A stretch of DNA of 64,000 nucleotides. It comes from JAOZHU01 sp964632845 (GTDB lineage Archaea; Thermoproteota; Bathyarchaeia; Bathyarchaeales; Bathycorpusculaceae). Shown here piece after piece: positions 25,070 through 32,786 of this stretch; the stretch's first letter is position 1, and the number at the start of each line of letters is the position of its first letter. Position numbers and translations under genes: made by a program. The notes under the pieces were generated by a model. That model saw nothing but the letters and a program-made list of their open reading frames with translations, was not told where the DNA came from and did not search any database. Location: NCBI GenBank assembly GCA_964632845.1, contig CAZWDU010000001.1, positions 62,001 to 126,000 on the forward strand. Reading direction: 5' to 3'.

Positions 25070-25134
25070 ACGGTGCACACCTCACTGCTCGAATGCACCC
25101 TCCAAAAAAGGGAACTAGCCTAGTCTACTTTTTC
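25070..25134 (+). ncRNA. candidate small RNA upstream of the ribosomal operon
   Basis: The TATA-like ACTATAAAA (25042-25050) predicts a start near 25070. The transcript would open with a six-base-pair hairpin, GGTGCA/TGCACC (25072-25099), and end at TTTTT (25129-25133). It lies before the separate promoter of the r-protein operon. No known RNA family is recognised. Confidence 0.35.
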
Positions 25135-25162
25135 TAAAAAATAGCTGCGCTACGGAAAGCCA

Positions 25163-25169
25163 TATAAAT
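25163..25169 (+). promoter_or_regulatory. TATA box of the ribosomal protein operon
   Basis: TATAAAT lies about 45 bases before the uL22 ATG, giving a leader of roughly 20-25 bases that carries GGAGAG as the ribosome-binding site. Confidence 0.55.
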
Positions 25170-25213
25170 CCCCATTACGCTGTTGAATTGCACAATCGGA
25201 GAGAAAACACAAA

Positions 25214-25702
25214 ATGCCAAAATGGGGATACTCCATAATAACCGACGAACTCGACCCAGAAAAAACAGCGAAAGCAAGCGGACGAGAAATCCGAGTATCC
25301 CACAAAAGCACCCGCGAAGTATGTCGCACAATCAAAGGCATGACGCTCTCCAACGCAAAAACATACCTGACAAACGTCATAACCAAAAAACAAAGCATCC
25401 CGTTTACAAGATTCAACAAGAAAGCCGCACACCGCCACGGCATAGAAAAAGCCTTCGCAGGAAGATACCCCATAAAAGCCGCCCAAAAAACCCTCAAAAT
25501 ACTCCAAAGCGCAGAAGCAAACGCCGAAAACAAAGGCTTAGACCTAGAACGCCTCACAATACTCCACGCAGCAGCCTACCCAGGCATGAAAATCAAACGC
25601 TTCACACCCAGAGCCCAAGGAAGGTCATCACCAAAATACGACACGCTAACCCACATTGAAATCGTCCTAACAGAAAAACCCACCCCAGGAGAACAACCAT
25701 AA
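25214..25702 (+). CDS. rpl22: ribosomal protein uL22
   Basis: This is the large-subunit protein L22, 162 residues, of archaeal/eukaryotic type. Recognisable segments are KASGREIRVSHKSTREVCRTIKG, split by a conserved SNAKTYL, and RFTPRAQGRSSPKYDTLTHI at the end, which is the hallmark loop reaching into the exit tunnel. It is the first gene of the operon in this window; S19 and L2 are not upstream. It stops one base before the uS3 start. Confidence 0.95.
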   Translation: MPKWGYSIITDELDPEKTAKASGREIRVSHKSTREVCRTIKGMTLSNAKTYLTNVITKKQSIPFTRFNKKAAHRHGIEKAFAGRYPIKAAQKTLKILQSAEANAENKGLDLERLTILHAAAYPGMKIKRFTPRAQGRSSPKYDTLTHIEIVLTEKPTPGEQP

Positions 25703-26503
25703 ATGTCCATAGTCAAACGCTTCATAACAGAATCCATCAAACGAACCGAAATCGACGAATTCCTGCAAAAAAAACTTGAACGCGCTGGCTACGGCGGAGT
25801 AAACCTTTCCAAAACCCCGCTGGGAACCCACGTAGTGGTTTACGCCATGCGCCCAGGCATAGTCATTGGACGTGGCGGAGAAACAATAAAAGAACTCGCC
25901 GCCATTTTAGAAGAAAACTTTAAGATTTCTAACCCGCAAATTTCTGTCTCCGAAATCGAAGTTCCCGAATTTAACGCTTATGTTGTTGCATCCCGAGTTG
26001 CTTCAGCCCTGCAACGAGGCGTCCACTTTAGACGCGCTGGCTTTTGGGCTTTGAACCAAGTCATGGATGCAGGAGCTTTGGGAATTGAAATCGTAATAAG
26101 CGGCAAGCTTCGAACTGAAAGAGCTAGATTTGAAAAGTTCCGAGCAGGCTACTTCCCAAGATGCGGCGAACCAGCATTGAAGTACATGCGGAAAGCCGAA
26201 GTTCACGTTCAGCTTAAACCCGGAATCATTGGCGTTCGCGTCAAACTGATGCCGCCAGACGCCCAGTTTCCAGACAAAGTCCAAATCGTTTCTGAGTTGC
26301 CTCCACTTGAAGAAGAAGTAGAGGAACTGCCTCGAGAAACAGTTGAAGTGGTAGATGAAAAGCAAATGTCTGAAGAAAAAGCCGAAGAGACACCTGACGA
26401 GACAAGCGAAGAAACACCCAAAGAGACGGTTGAGGAGCCAACCGAAGCGGCACCTGAAACGGTACCTGAGGAAACGGGCAAAACTGAGGAGGCAACCAAG
26501 TAA
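25703..26503 (+). CDS. rps3: ribosomal protein uS3 with acidic C-terminal tail
   Basis: The small-subunit head protein S3 has a KH domain with GIVIGRGGETIKELA and a C-terminal domain with GALGIEIVISGKLRTERAR and the conserved LKPGIIGVRVKLMPP. It is followed by about 65 residues that are unusually rich in Glu, Thr and Pro. The core ends near residue 210; the tail is probably disordered. The tail is an elaboration found in some archaea. Confidence 0.95.
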   Translation: MSIVKRFITESIKRTEIDEFLQKKLERAGYGGVNLSKTPLGTHVVVYAMRPGIVIGRGGETIKELAAILEENFKISNPQISVSEIEVPEFNAYVVASRVASALQRGVHFRRAGFWALNQVMDAGALGIEIVISGKLRTERARFEKFRAGYFPRCGEPALKYMRKAEVHVQLKPGIIGVRVKLMPPDAQFPDKVQIVSELPPLEEEVEELPRETVEVVDEKQMSEEKAEETPDETSEETPKETVEEPTEAAPETVPEETGKTEEATK

Positions 26504-26779
26504 ATGACAATAATGCGGCTTAAAGAAATCCGCGGAATGTCTTCTGAAGACCGAACCAAAAAGCTTTCTGAATTAAGAACAGAACTATCCAGACTAAAAA
26601 CTATGACTAGCGCAGGCGGCGCTGTGGAAAATCCCGCCAGAATACGCGAACTACGCAAAACCATAGCTCAAATACTGACAATAGAGAACGAGCGTAAACC
26701 TGAACCTGAAAAGACAGCAACAAACGCAGCAGCGGAGACAACATCAAAAACAAAGAAGAAGGAGAAAAAGAAGAAATGA
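26504..26779 (+). CDS. rpl29: ribosomal protein uL29
   Basis: The coiled two-helix L29 core is seen as LSELRTELSRLKTM and NPARIRELRKTIAQILTI, with a lysine-rich tail of about 25 residues. The ATG follows the uS3 stop at once; an in-frame ATG three codons on is an alternative. The last four bases overlap the start of rnp1. Confidence 0.93.
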   Translation: MTIMRLKEIRGMSSEDRTKKLSELRTELSRLKTMTSAGGAVENPARIRELRKTIAQILTIENERKPEPEKTATNAAAETTSKTKKKEKKKK

Positions 26780-27057
26780 AAGTAACTCCTGACATTATAC
26801 GCGGCGAATTCATCGGAACTGAAGGAAAAATCGCCAAAAGCCAACATTCAAGCTACATAGGACTATCTGGCAAGATAATCAACGAAACAAAAAACACCTT
26901 CACGCTTCTGAATACAGGAAACGCGAAAAGCATAATAAAAGACTCAACTGTTTTTCACTTCAAATTTTCCGACGGAACAATTGCCGAAATCGACGGCAAA
27001 CTTCTCGTGGGCAGACCTGAAGACCGCCTCAAAAAAAGCATAAAGAGGTTATGGTGA
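26776..27057 (+). CDS. rnp1: RNase P protein component 1 (Rpp29/Pop4)
   Basis: Rnp1 is a protein subunit of archaeal RNase P, which matures tRNA 5' ends. The 93-residue sequence is the Sm-like barrel of the Rpp29 family, seen in LRGEFIG-like IIRGEFIGTEGKI, SGKIINETKNTFTLL and DGKLLVGRPEDRLKKS. The location between uL29 and uS17 is the usual archaeal order. Its stop overlaps the start of uS17. Confidence 0.93.
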   Translation: MKVTPDIIRGEFIGTEGKIAKSQHSSYIGLSGKIINETKNTFTLLNTGNAKSIIKDSTVFHFKFSDGTIAEIDGKLLVGRPEDRLKKSIKRLW

Positions 27058-27374
27058 TGTCTCTAACTTTCAAAAAACCCAAAAAATCCTGTGACGACCG
27101 AAATTGCCCCTTCCATGGAACGCTCTCAGTAAGAGGACGCGTATTCGACGGCGTCGTCGTCACCGCAAAAATGGACAAGACCGTTATCGTGGAGCGCGAG
27201 TATCTCCAATTCTCACCCAAATTTGTGCGTTATGAGCGAAGGCGCAGTCACATTCCATCACATAACCCCCCGTGCATCGACGCAAAGGAAGGCGACAGAG
27301 TACGCGTAGCCGAGTGTCGCCCGCTCAGCAAGACCGTTTCCTTTGTTGTTGTGGAGAAACTGGAGGCGAAGTGA
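27057..27374 (+). CDS. rps17: ribosomal protein uS17
   Basis: This 105-residue protein shows the archaeal S17 features: an N-terminal CDDRNCPFHG, then RGRVFDGVVVTAKMDKTVIV, RYERRRSHIPSHNPP and GDRVRVAECRPLSKTVSFVV. ATG 27057 overlaps the rnp1 stop (TGATG) and has GAGG eight bases upstream; ATG 27051 is too close to the ribosome-binding site. Confidence 0.95.
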   Translation: MSLTFKKPKKSCDDRNCPFHGTLSVRGRVFDGVVVTAKMDKTVIVEREYLQFSPKFVRYERRRSHIPSHNPPCIDAKEGDRVRVAECRPLSKTVSFVVVEKLEAK

Positions 27375-27375
27375 A

Positions 27376-27816
27376 ATGGCGGCGAAAGCAAAACAAAGAG
27401 CATTAGTCGCAAAGGGAATGCTTGGGCACGGACAGAAAATTTCTCGCGGACTCTTAGCTGGCTCCGCTCTAAGATGCGCCGACAACACTGGAGCCCGACA
27501 GCTGCGTTTAATCCAAGCTATGGGCTATAAAGGTCGGTTAAGGCGTTATCCGTCCGCCACAGTGGGCGATAAAGTTACTGTTTCTGTCAGGCAAGGAACA
27601 CCCGACATGAAAAAGAAGATTTTCCAAGCCGTTATTGTACGCCAGAGGAAAACTTTCAGGCGAATTGACGGCGTCTGGGTTCAATTTGAAGATAACGCAG
27701 CGGTGATAATAACTCCTGACGGCGAAATGAAAGGCTCAGAAATTCGCGGGCCAGTAGCCAGAGAAGCTGTTGAAAGATGGCCGCGAATAGCAAGTGCCTC
27801 CAGCATAATAATATAG
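27376..27816 (+). CDS. rpl14: ribosomal protein uL14
   Basis: The core L14 motifs are ALRCADNTGARQLRLIQ, GDKVTVSVRQG and FEDNAAVIITPDGEMKGSEI, with the conserved RGPVAREAVERWPRIASAS end. The ATG lies two bases after the uS17 stop and follows GGAGG. Confidence 0.95.
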   Translation: MAAKAKQRALVAKGMLGHGQKISRGLLAGSALRCADNTGARQLRLIQAMGYKGRLRRYPSATVGDKVTVSVRQGTPDMKKKIFQAVIVRQRKTFRRIDGVWVQFEDNAAVIITPDGEMKGSEIRGPVAREAVERWPRIASASSIII

Positions 27817-27826
27817 GTGACGATGC

Positions 27827-28627
27827 ATGCAAGCAACAAAACCCGTTAAAGACCCGCGAAAACAGCGAAAACTTCTCCATAACGCGCCTGCTCATCTGCG
27901 CCATAAACTTATGTCCGCTCCTCTCTCGCCACAGCTTACCGCGTCGAAAAGCGTTAAAACTCTTCCAGTTAGGAAAGGCGATACTGTTCGCATAATGCGT
28001 GGAGACCACAAGGGGTTCGATGGAAAAATTTCACGCGTGGACTTGAAAAACTACCGTATCTACCTTGAGGGTTTGACTCGCGAGAAAGTTGACGGAACAA
28101 CCATATTTCTTCCAGTACATCCCTCAAAGGTTATGATAAAGAACCTGAATCTCAGCGACAAATGGCGTAAGGCGATTGTTGAAAGAAAAGAAGAGCTGGC
28201 TAAACAAGTAGCGAAAGCAGAGGCGGCAGTGGAGAAACCTCGGAAAAAGGTCAAGAAAGAAGCTGAAAAAGTAGCGGAGAAACCTCCAGTAGAGGTTGCG
28301 GAAGTGGAAAAAGACGTGAAGGCTGTTACAGTGGAAGAAAAGCCTGTTGGAGTGAAGGCAAAAGTCGCTGAAGCCAAAGCTGCTGTTGAAGAAAAACCTG
28401 TAAAGGCTGAACCGAAAGCTAAAACGAAAGTTAAACCCGCAACCAAACCACCAGCGGCATCAACAAAAGCTGAAAAGAAACCTGCCGCGAAAAAGAAAAA
28501 AGCGACAGCGCCAACAAAAGAGAAAAAACCCGCCGCAAAGGAAAAAAAGCCGAAAGCGGCGAAGACGGCGAAGAAACCGCGGGCTAAGCGTAAAACCGCT
28601 TCAAAAGTAAAAGAAGGAGGAAAATAA
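27827..28627 (+). CDS. rpl24: ribosomal protein uL24 with long lysine/alanine-rich tail
   Basis: The N-terminal 120 residues form archaeal L24: RKLLHNAPAHLRHKLMSAPL, VRKGDTVRIMRGDHKGFDG (the KOW motif), then GTTIFLPVHPSKVMI. The remaining 145 residues are almost wholly Lys, Ala, Pro, Glu and Val, resembling the tails of histone H1 or bacterial HU-like proteins. Length (266) is about twice that of ordinary archaeal L24. The tail may bind RNA or DNA, or simply be disordered. The start matches the family. Confidence 0.93.
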   Translation: MQATKPVKDPRKQRKLLHNAPAHLRHKLMSAPLSPQLTASKSVKTLPVRKGDTVRIMRGDHKGFDGKISRVDLKNYRIYLEGLTREKVDGTTIFLPVHPSKVMIKNLNLSDKWRKAIVERKEELAKQVAKAEAAVEKPRKKVKKEAEKVAEKPPVEVAEVEKDVKAVTVEEKPVGVKAKVAEAKAAVEEKPVKAEPKAKTKVKPATKPPAASTKAEKKPAAKKKKATAPTKEKKPAAKEKKPKAAKTAKKPRAKRKTASKVKEGGK

Positions 28628-29395
28628 ATGGGTAAAAAAGGAAAAACAGGAAGGCTAAAGCGTAACCCGGCGCCGAAGTTCTGGCCTCTTCACAGAAAAG
28701 AATTCTTGTGGGCAGTGAAACCTTCATCTGGGCCTCACTCCCTTGAAAATTGCTTGCCTCTTTCTCTGGTTCTCCGCGATATTCTTGGAGTAGCTAAAAC
28801 CAGAAAAGAAGCTAAAAAAATAATTTCGCAGGGCATGGTTTATGTTGACGGAAAAGTCAGGCGAAAAGACGATTTTCCTGTAGGCTTGATGGACGTAATT
28901 TCAATACCTGACTTGAACAAGTTCTTCAGGATAACGCCTTTCCATAAAGGTCTCTTTCTCACTGCAATCAGCAAAGAAGAAGCAAGTTTTAAACTGTGCA
29001 GAGTGGAAGGCAAAAACGTTGTTGAGAACGGTGCTGTGCAGGTCGCTCTACATGATGGGTCAAACATCCTTGTGCGAGCAGCGGACTCGGAGAACCCGCA
29101 AGAAGCCCACTATGAGACTTTTGATATATTGAAGTTAAGTCTCCCCGAAAAACAAGTGGTTGACCAACTGAAAACCAAAGAAGGCAATTTAGCTGTTATA
29201 ACTGGCGGAAAGAACATTGGCAAACAAGGTCGCATAGTTGAAATTGAAAAGACTGAGGCAAAGAAACGTAGGAACGCCCTTGTTGTAATTGAAGATGAAA
29301 AAGGCGGTCGTTATCAAACAATTTTAGACTTTGTTTTTTCAATAGGCGCAGCTCAATCGCTTATATCCTCAATGGAGGCGGCTTCATCTGTCTGA
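28628..29395 (+). CDS. rps4e: ribosomal protein eS4
   Basis: This archaeal/eukaryotic small-subunit protein has the N-terminal LKRNPAPKFWPLHRK, an S4-like RNA-binding region (LPLSLVLRDILGVAKTRKEA and MVYVDGKVRRKDDFPVG), a central domain and a KOW-like C-terminal GNLAVITGGKNIGKQGRIV. The length of 255 residues is slightly above the usual 240. Near its 3' end it carries the ribosome-binding site for uL5. Confidence 0.95.
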   Translation: MGKKGKTGRLKRNPAPKFWPLHRKEFLWAVKPSSGPHSLENCLPLSLVLRDILGVAKTRKEAKKIISQGMVYVDGKVRRKDDFPVGLMDVISIPDLNKFFRITPFHKGLFLTAISKEEASFKLCRVEGKNVVENGAVQVALHDGSNILVRAADSENPQEAHYETFDILKLSLPEKQVVDQLKTKEGNLAVITGGKNIGKQGRIVEIEKTEAKKRRNALVVIEDEKGGRYQTILDFVFSIGAAQSLISSMEAASSV

Positions 29396-29402
29396 GGATA
29401 CA

Positions 29403-29927
29403 TTGCTTAAGCGGTGGGAAGAGCAGCCCATGCTTAAACCAAGAATTGAAAAAGTCGTCGTTAACCTTAGTGTTGGCAAATCAGGTGAACCGCTGGAAAA
29501 AGCTTCCAAAGTGCTGAAGGAATTGACAAATCAGATGCCTGTTAAGAAAAAAGCCAAAAAAACGATTAGAGACTTTGGCGTAAGGCAGGGTGAACCCATT
29601 GCTTGTGTTGTGACTCTGAGAAAAGAGAAAGCGGTTGATTTCCTGAAAAAAGTTTTGCCTGTGGTTGATAATAAAATCTCGCGGTCATCTTTTGACAAGC
29701 AAGGCAATTTTGCTTTCGGTATAAAGGAGCACATTGAAATCGCGGGTGTTAAGTATGACCCTGATGTGGGTATTTTCGGCATGGATGTTTGTGTTTCCAT
29801 GAGCCGTGCCGGTTACCGCGTGAAAACCCGCAGGAAAAGCAAAGCGCAGCTGGGTTCAAAGCATGTTTTGACTCCTGAGGAGTCGGTTGTTTTTGTTAAG
29901 GAAACGTTAGGAGTGGAAATCGTCTAA
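29403..29927 (+). CDS. rpl5: ribosomal protein uL5
   Basis: The L5 signature is PMLKPRIEKVVVNLSVGKSG, followed by KKAKKTIRDFGVRQGEPIA, and GMDVCVSMSRAGYRV near the end. The first ordinary start is TTG 29403 with GAGG five bases before. The frame stays open upstream, and CTG 29388 (nine bases after a GGAGG) would give LSEDTLLKRWEEQPM, which resembles the longer N-terminus of many archaeal L5 proteins. The true start is therefore uncertain. Confidence 0.93.
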   Translation: MLKRWEEQPMLKPRIEKVVVNLSVGKSGEPLEKASKVLKELTNQMPVKKKAKKTIRDFGVRQGEPIACVVTLRKEKAVDFLKKVLPVVDNKISRSSFDKQGNFAFGIKEHIEIAGVKYDPDVGIFGMDVCVSMSRAGYRVKTRRKSKAQLGSKHVLTPEESVVFVKETLGVEIV

Positions 29928-29943
29928 ACGAGGGGAAGAGTGA

Positions 29944-30108
29944 ATGGCTAAGCAAAAATTGAAGAAGGAAAGAAAGTACGGCAAGGGTGCGAGACCTTGC
30001 GTTAGATGTGGTTCTTATGGGCCAGTTATTCGACGTTACAATTTATATTTATGCAGGCATTGTTTTAGGGAGGCAGCACCCAAACTTGGGTTTAAAAAAT
30101 ATGAGTAA
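29944..30108 (+). CDS. rps14: ribosomal protein uS14 (zinc type)
   Basis: This 54-residue protein has the zinc-binding CVRCGS and CRHCFREAAPKLGF that mark the short C+ form of S14. The ATG follows GAGGGGAAGAGTGA. It lies in the usual place between uL5 and uS8. Confidence 0.95.
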   Translation: MAKQKLKKERKYGKGARPCVRCGSYGPVIRRYNLYLCRHCFREAAPKLGFKKYE

Positions 30109-30120
30109 TGAGGTGGCAAG

Positions 30121-30504
30121 ATGGACACTTTGACGAACGGTTTGGTCACCGTCATAAACAATGAGATGCGTAACAAGCGCGAGTGCATCATTAGCCCTGC
30201 CTCTAAACTTTTAGGTCGCGTCTTACGGATTATGCAGTTGAACGGTTACATTGGCGAATTCGAGTTTATTGATGATGGGCGTTCTGGAAAGTTTAAGGTT
30301 CAGCTTTTAGGGAGAATCAACAAGTGTGGCGCTATCAAACCCCGCTTCGCCGTCAAATTTGACGAATTCGAAACTTGGGAGAAAAAGTTTCTGCCGTCAA
30401 GAGATGTGGGGATAATGGTGGTTTCCACTTCCAAAGGAGTCATAGCCCACAGGGAAGCTGAAGAAAAAAGCATTGGAGGCAGACTGTTAGCCTTCGTCTA
30501 TTAG
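30121..30504 (+). CDS. rps8: ribosomal protein uS8
   Basis: The archaeal S8 shows MDTLTNGLVTVINNEMRNKR at the start, and the conserved C-terminal VGIMVVSTSKGVIAHREAEE. The 127-residue length is usual. It directly follows uS14 with a GAGGTGG ribosome-binding site. Confidence 0.95.
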   Translation: MDTLTNGLVTVINNEMRNKRECIISPASKLLGRVLRIMQLNGYIGEFEFIDDGRSGKFKVQLLGRINKCGAIKPRFAVKFDEFETWEKKFLPSRDVGIMVVSTSKGVIAHREAEEKSIGGRLLAFVY

Positions 30505-30517
30505 CGGAGTGTTTGTG

Positions 30518-31063
30518 ATGCGGTTGCCAGAAATCTCCAGAATAATTCAAGTTCCCGATGACGTAACGGTGACTCTTGCAGGAAAAAAAGTTACAGTCAA
30601 CGGTGCTAAAGGCACTTTAACGCGGGATTTTTCTTACGTTCCCATATCAATTGAGGCTGAGGGGCAAACAGTTCGCGTTTGGGCTGAATGGCCTCGCAAA
30701 AAGGAAACCGCGTTAGTGGGCACGATTCACTCTCACATCAGAAACATGATCACTGGAGTCCAAAAGGGCTTTTCGTACAAGCTTAAGATTGTGTTCTCTC
30801 ACTTTCCGATTTCCGCCAAGGTTCAAGACAAATCCATTTTGATTGAGAACTTCACTGGTGAAAGGCGGGCGCGTAAGGTAAAGATAATTGGTGATGTTAA
30901 GGTTAAAGTCGAAAGCGAAGACATAGTGGTTCAAGGCGTAAACTTGGAGGATGTAAGTCAAACCGCTGCGAACATTGAGCAAGCTACGAAAGTGAAGAAG
31001 AAGGACCCACGTGTTTTCTTGGACGGCATATACGTTTACGAACGAAACGAGGGTATGGACTAA
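30518..31063 (+). CDS. rpl6: ribosomal protein uL6
   Basis: This 181-residue L6 has two related beta/alpha domains, seen as VTLAGKKVTVNGAKGTLTRDF and VGTIHSHIRNMITGVQKGF, with the C-terminal DIVVQGVNLEDVSQTAANIE. ATG 30518 lies at a good distance from the GGAG; a GTG three codons earlier is possible. Confidence 0.95.
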   Translation: MRLPEISRIIQVPDDVTVTLAGKKVTVNGAKGTLTRDFSYVPISIEAEGQTVRVWAEWPRKKETALVGTIHSHIRNMITGVQKGFSYKLKIVFSHFPISAKVQDKSILIENFTGERRARKVKIIGDVKVKVESEDIVVQGVNLEDVSQTAANIEQATKVKKKDPRVFLDGIYVYERNEGMD

Positions 31064-31064
31064 A

Positions 31065-31607
31065 ATGGCAGAGAAAAAAGCGCACCCCCAACGGAAAGCG
31101 CTTAAGGCGAGGGCGCGCGCCAAAGCGAAGAAACCCGAGTTTGCTAGGGGCGAGAGTTGGCGTTACCTGAAGCTGAAGAAGAACTGGCGTAAACCCCGTG
31201 GTTTAGATAACAAGATGCGGAGGAAGATTAAGGGGTGGCCGCCTGGGCCCAGCGTTGGGTACAAGGGACCTAAGGTTGCGCGAGGGCTTCATCCTTCGGG
31301 GTACCGTGAAGTTTTAGTGCACAACGTGAACGAGCTTTCTGCTGTTAACCCTGATGTTCAAGCTGTTCGGATTGCGCATACAGTCGGCAAGAAGAAGCGC
31401 GCGGATATTATAGCCGCAGCTAAGGAACGCAATTTAGTTGTTTTGAACGTTAAGGAAGTTAAGGAGCCTGTTGAAGAAGAGGCTGAAGCTGAGGCGGCTG
31501 AGGAAAAGCCTTCTGAGGAGCAGGAGGAGCCTGTGGAGAAAGAGAAGAAGCCGAAAAAATCTAGAATACCTAAACTGAGGAGGCTGAAGAGCGATGACGA
31601 ATCTTAG
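31065..31607 (+). CDS. rpl32e: ribosomal protein eL32 with acidic tail
   Basis: The eL32 core is recognised by WRKPRGLDNKMRRKIKGWPP, GPKVARGLHPSGYREVLVH and VRIAHTVGKKKRADIIAAAKE. It is preceded by a short basic region and followed by about 50 residues rich in Glu and Lys that are not part of the usual family core. It is one base downstream of the uL6 stop and overlaps the start of eL19. Confidence 0.94.
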   Translation: MAEKKAHPQRKALKARARAKAKKPEFARGESWRYLKLKKNWRKPRGLDNKMRRKIKGWPPGPSVGYKGPKVARGLHPSGYREVLVHNVNELSAVNPDVQAVRIAHTVGKKKRADIIAAAKERNLVVLNVKEVKEPVEEEAEAEAAEEKPSEEQEEPVEKEKKPKKSRIPKLRRLKSDDES

Positions 31608-32049
31608 CAGTCAGAGGCGTTTGGCAGCGCAGATTTTGAAGGTTGGGCAGAACCGCGTGTGGATTGACCCTGAACGGGTTAGCGACGTGGAAGGTGCCAT
31701 AACTCGAGAGGAAATTAAAAGACTCATTCACGAGAAGATTATTGTGTCTTTGCCGCAGCAAGGTGTGAGCCGAGGTCGAGCGAAGACCATTCAGGAAAAG
31801 AAGCAGAAGGGACGACGTAAAGGTCCAGGCAGTCACGGCGGCAGCGGTTTCGCCAAGATTTCCAGAAAAGAAGTGTGGATGACTAAGATTCGTTCTCTGC
31901 GGAAGAGGCTGCGTGAGTTGAAGGATAAACGTGTTATTGCGGAGACTACGTACACTCAGGTGTACCGTATGGCGGGTAGCGGCAGGTTTGAGTCTGTTGC
32001 TGATTTGGAACGTTACTTGAAGACACATGATTTGTGGAGGAAACGTTGA
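31594..32049 (+). CDS. rpl19e: ribosomal protein eL19
   Basis: eL19 shows LSSQRRLAAQILKVGQNRVW, IREEIKRLI-like AITREEIKRLIHEKII, and the GRRKGPGSHGG glycine/basic turn. The 151-residue length is typical for archaea. It overlaps eL32 by 14 bases and the uL18 start by one base. Confidence 0.95.
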   Translation: MTNLSSQRRLAAQILKVGQNRVWIDPERVSDVEGAITREEIKRLIHEKIIVSLPQQGVSRGRAKTIQEKKQKGRRKGPGSHGGSGFAKISRKEVWMTKIRSLRKRLRELKDKRVIAETTYTQVYRMAGSGRFESVADLERYLKTHDLWRKR

Positions 32050-32786
32050 TGGCGCGTCATCGTCGGTATAGGGTTGCGTTGCGGCGTAGAAGAGAAGGCA
32101 AAACGGATTATCAGGCGCGGAAGGCTTTGGTGCTTTCTGGGAAGCCGCGGCTTGTGGCTCGCAGTTCACTTAAGAATACGTCTGCTCAGATAATTCTCGC
32201 TAAGCCTGTTGGCGACGTGGTTTTGGCTGCGGCGCACAGCAGAGAGTTAAAGAACTATGGGTGGAAGGCTCCAACTGGTAATATTCCAGCAGCGTACTTG
32301 ACTGGTTTTCTCTGCGGGTTGGAAGCTAAGGCTAAAGGCGTAAGCGAAGCCATTTTGGATATTGGCTTGGTTGCGCCGACGAAGGGTTCCAAGCTTTTCG
32401 CGGTGTTAAGCGGCGTTGTAGACGCTGGAGTGCCTGTTCCTCATGATGAGGCAAAGATTGTTGAGGCGATGGTGAAGGGCGAACACATTGCTAAGTACGG
32501 AAAGAGTTTAGGAGTTGACTCTGAAGTTTATTCTGCCAAGTTTTCGAAGTATTTGGCGGAGAAGCTTTCTCCTGAGAAACTTCCTGAGCATTTAGCGAAG
32601 GTTAAGGCTGAGATTGCTGAGTCGTTTAAGGCTGGCGCTAAGGCTGAGGTGAAGGCTGAAGCTAAGCCTGAAGCTAAGGCTAAGGTTGAGGTTAAGCCCA
32701 AGGCTAAGGTTAAGGGCAAAACTGAAGCTGAAGAGAAGAAGCCAGCTGAGAAAAAAGTTACAAAGAAGAGGGGTAAGAAAGCATGA
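32049..32786 (+). CDS. rpl18: ribosomal protein uL18 with extended C-terminus
   Basis: The archaeal L18 core is visible in RYRVALRRRREGKTDYQARK, VARSSLKNTSAQII, NIPAAYLTGFLCGLEAKAKG and GAGVPVPHDE-like DAGVPVPHDEAKI. The last about 50 residues are a Lys/Ala/Glu/Val repeat-like tail, similar in composition to the tail of uL24. ATG 32049 overlaps the eL19 stop (TGATG). The in-frame ATG at 32034 is less suitable. Confidence 0.94.
   Translation: MARHRRYRVALRRRREGKTDYQARKALVLSGKPRLVARSSLKNTSAQIILAKPVGDVVLAAAHSRELKNYGWKAPTGNIPAAYLTGFLCGLEAKAKGVSEAILDIGLVAPTKGSKLFAVLSGVVDAGVPVPHDEAKIVEAMVKGEHIAKYGKSLGVDSEVYSAKFSKYLAEKLSPEKLPEHLAKVKAEIAESFKAGAKAEVKAEAKPEAKAKVEVKPKAKVKGKTEAEEKKPAEKKVTKKRGKKA

Noticed and set aside
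25070..25110. tRNA-like element with TCGAA near 25090
   Set aside because: The T-arm-like sequence is not accompanied by an acceptor stem, anticodon arm or D arm; the segment fits a simple hairpin better.
25140..25560. Long frames on the minus strand opposite uL22
   Set aside because: They are the antisense shadow of the ribosomal protein gene, and consist mostly of Phe, Val and Cys.
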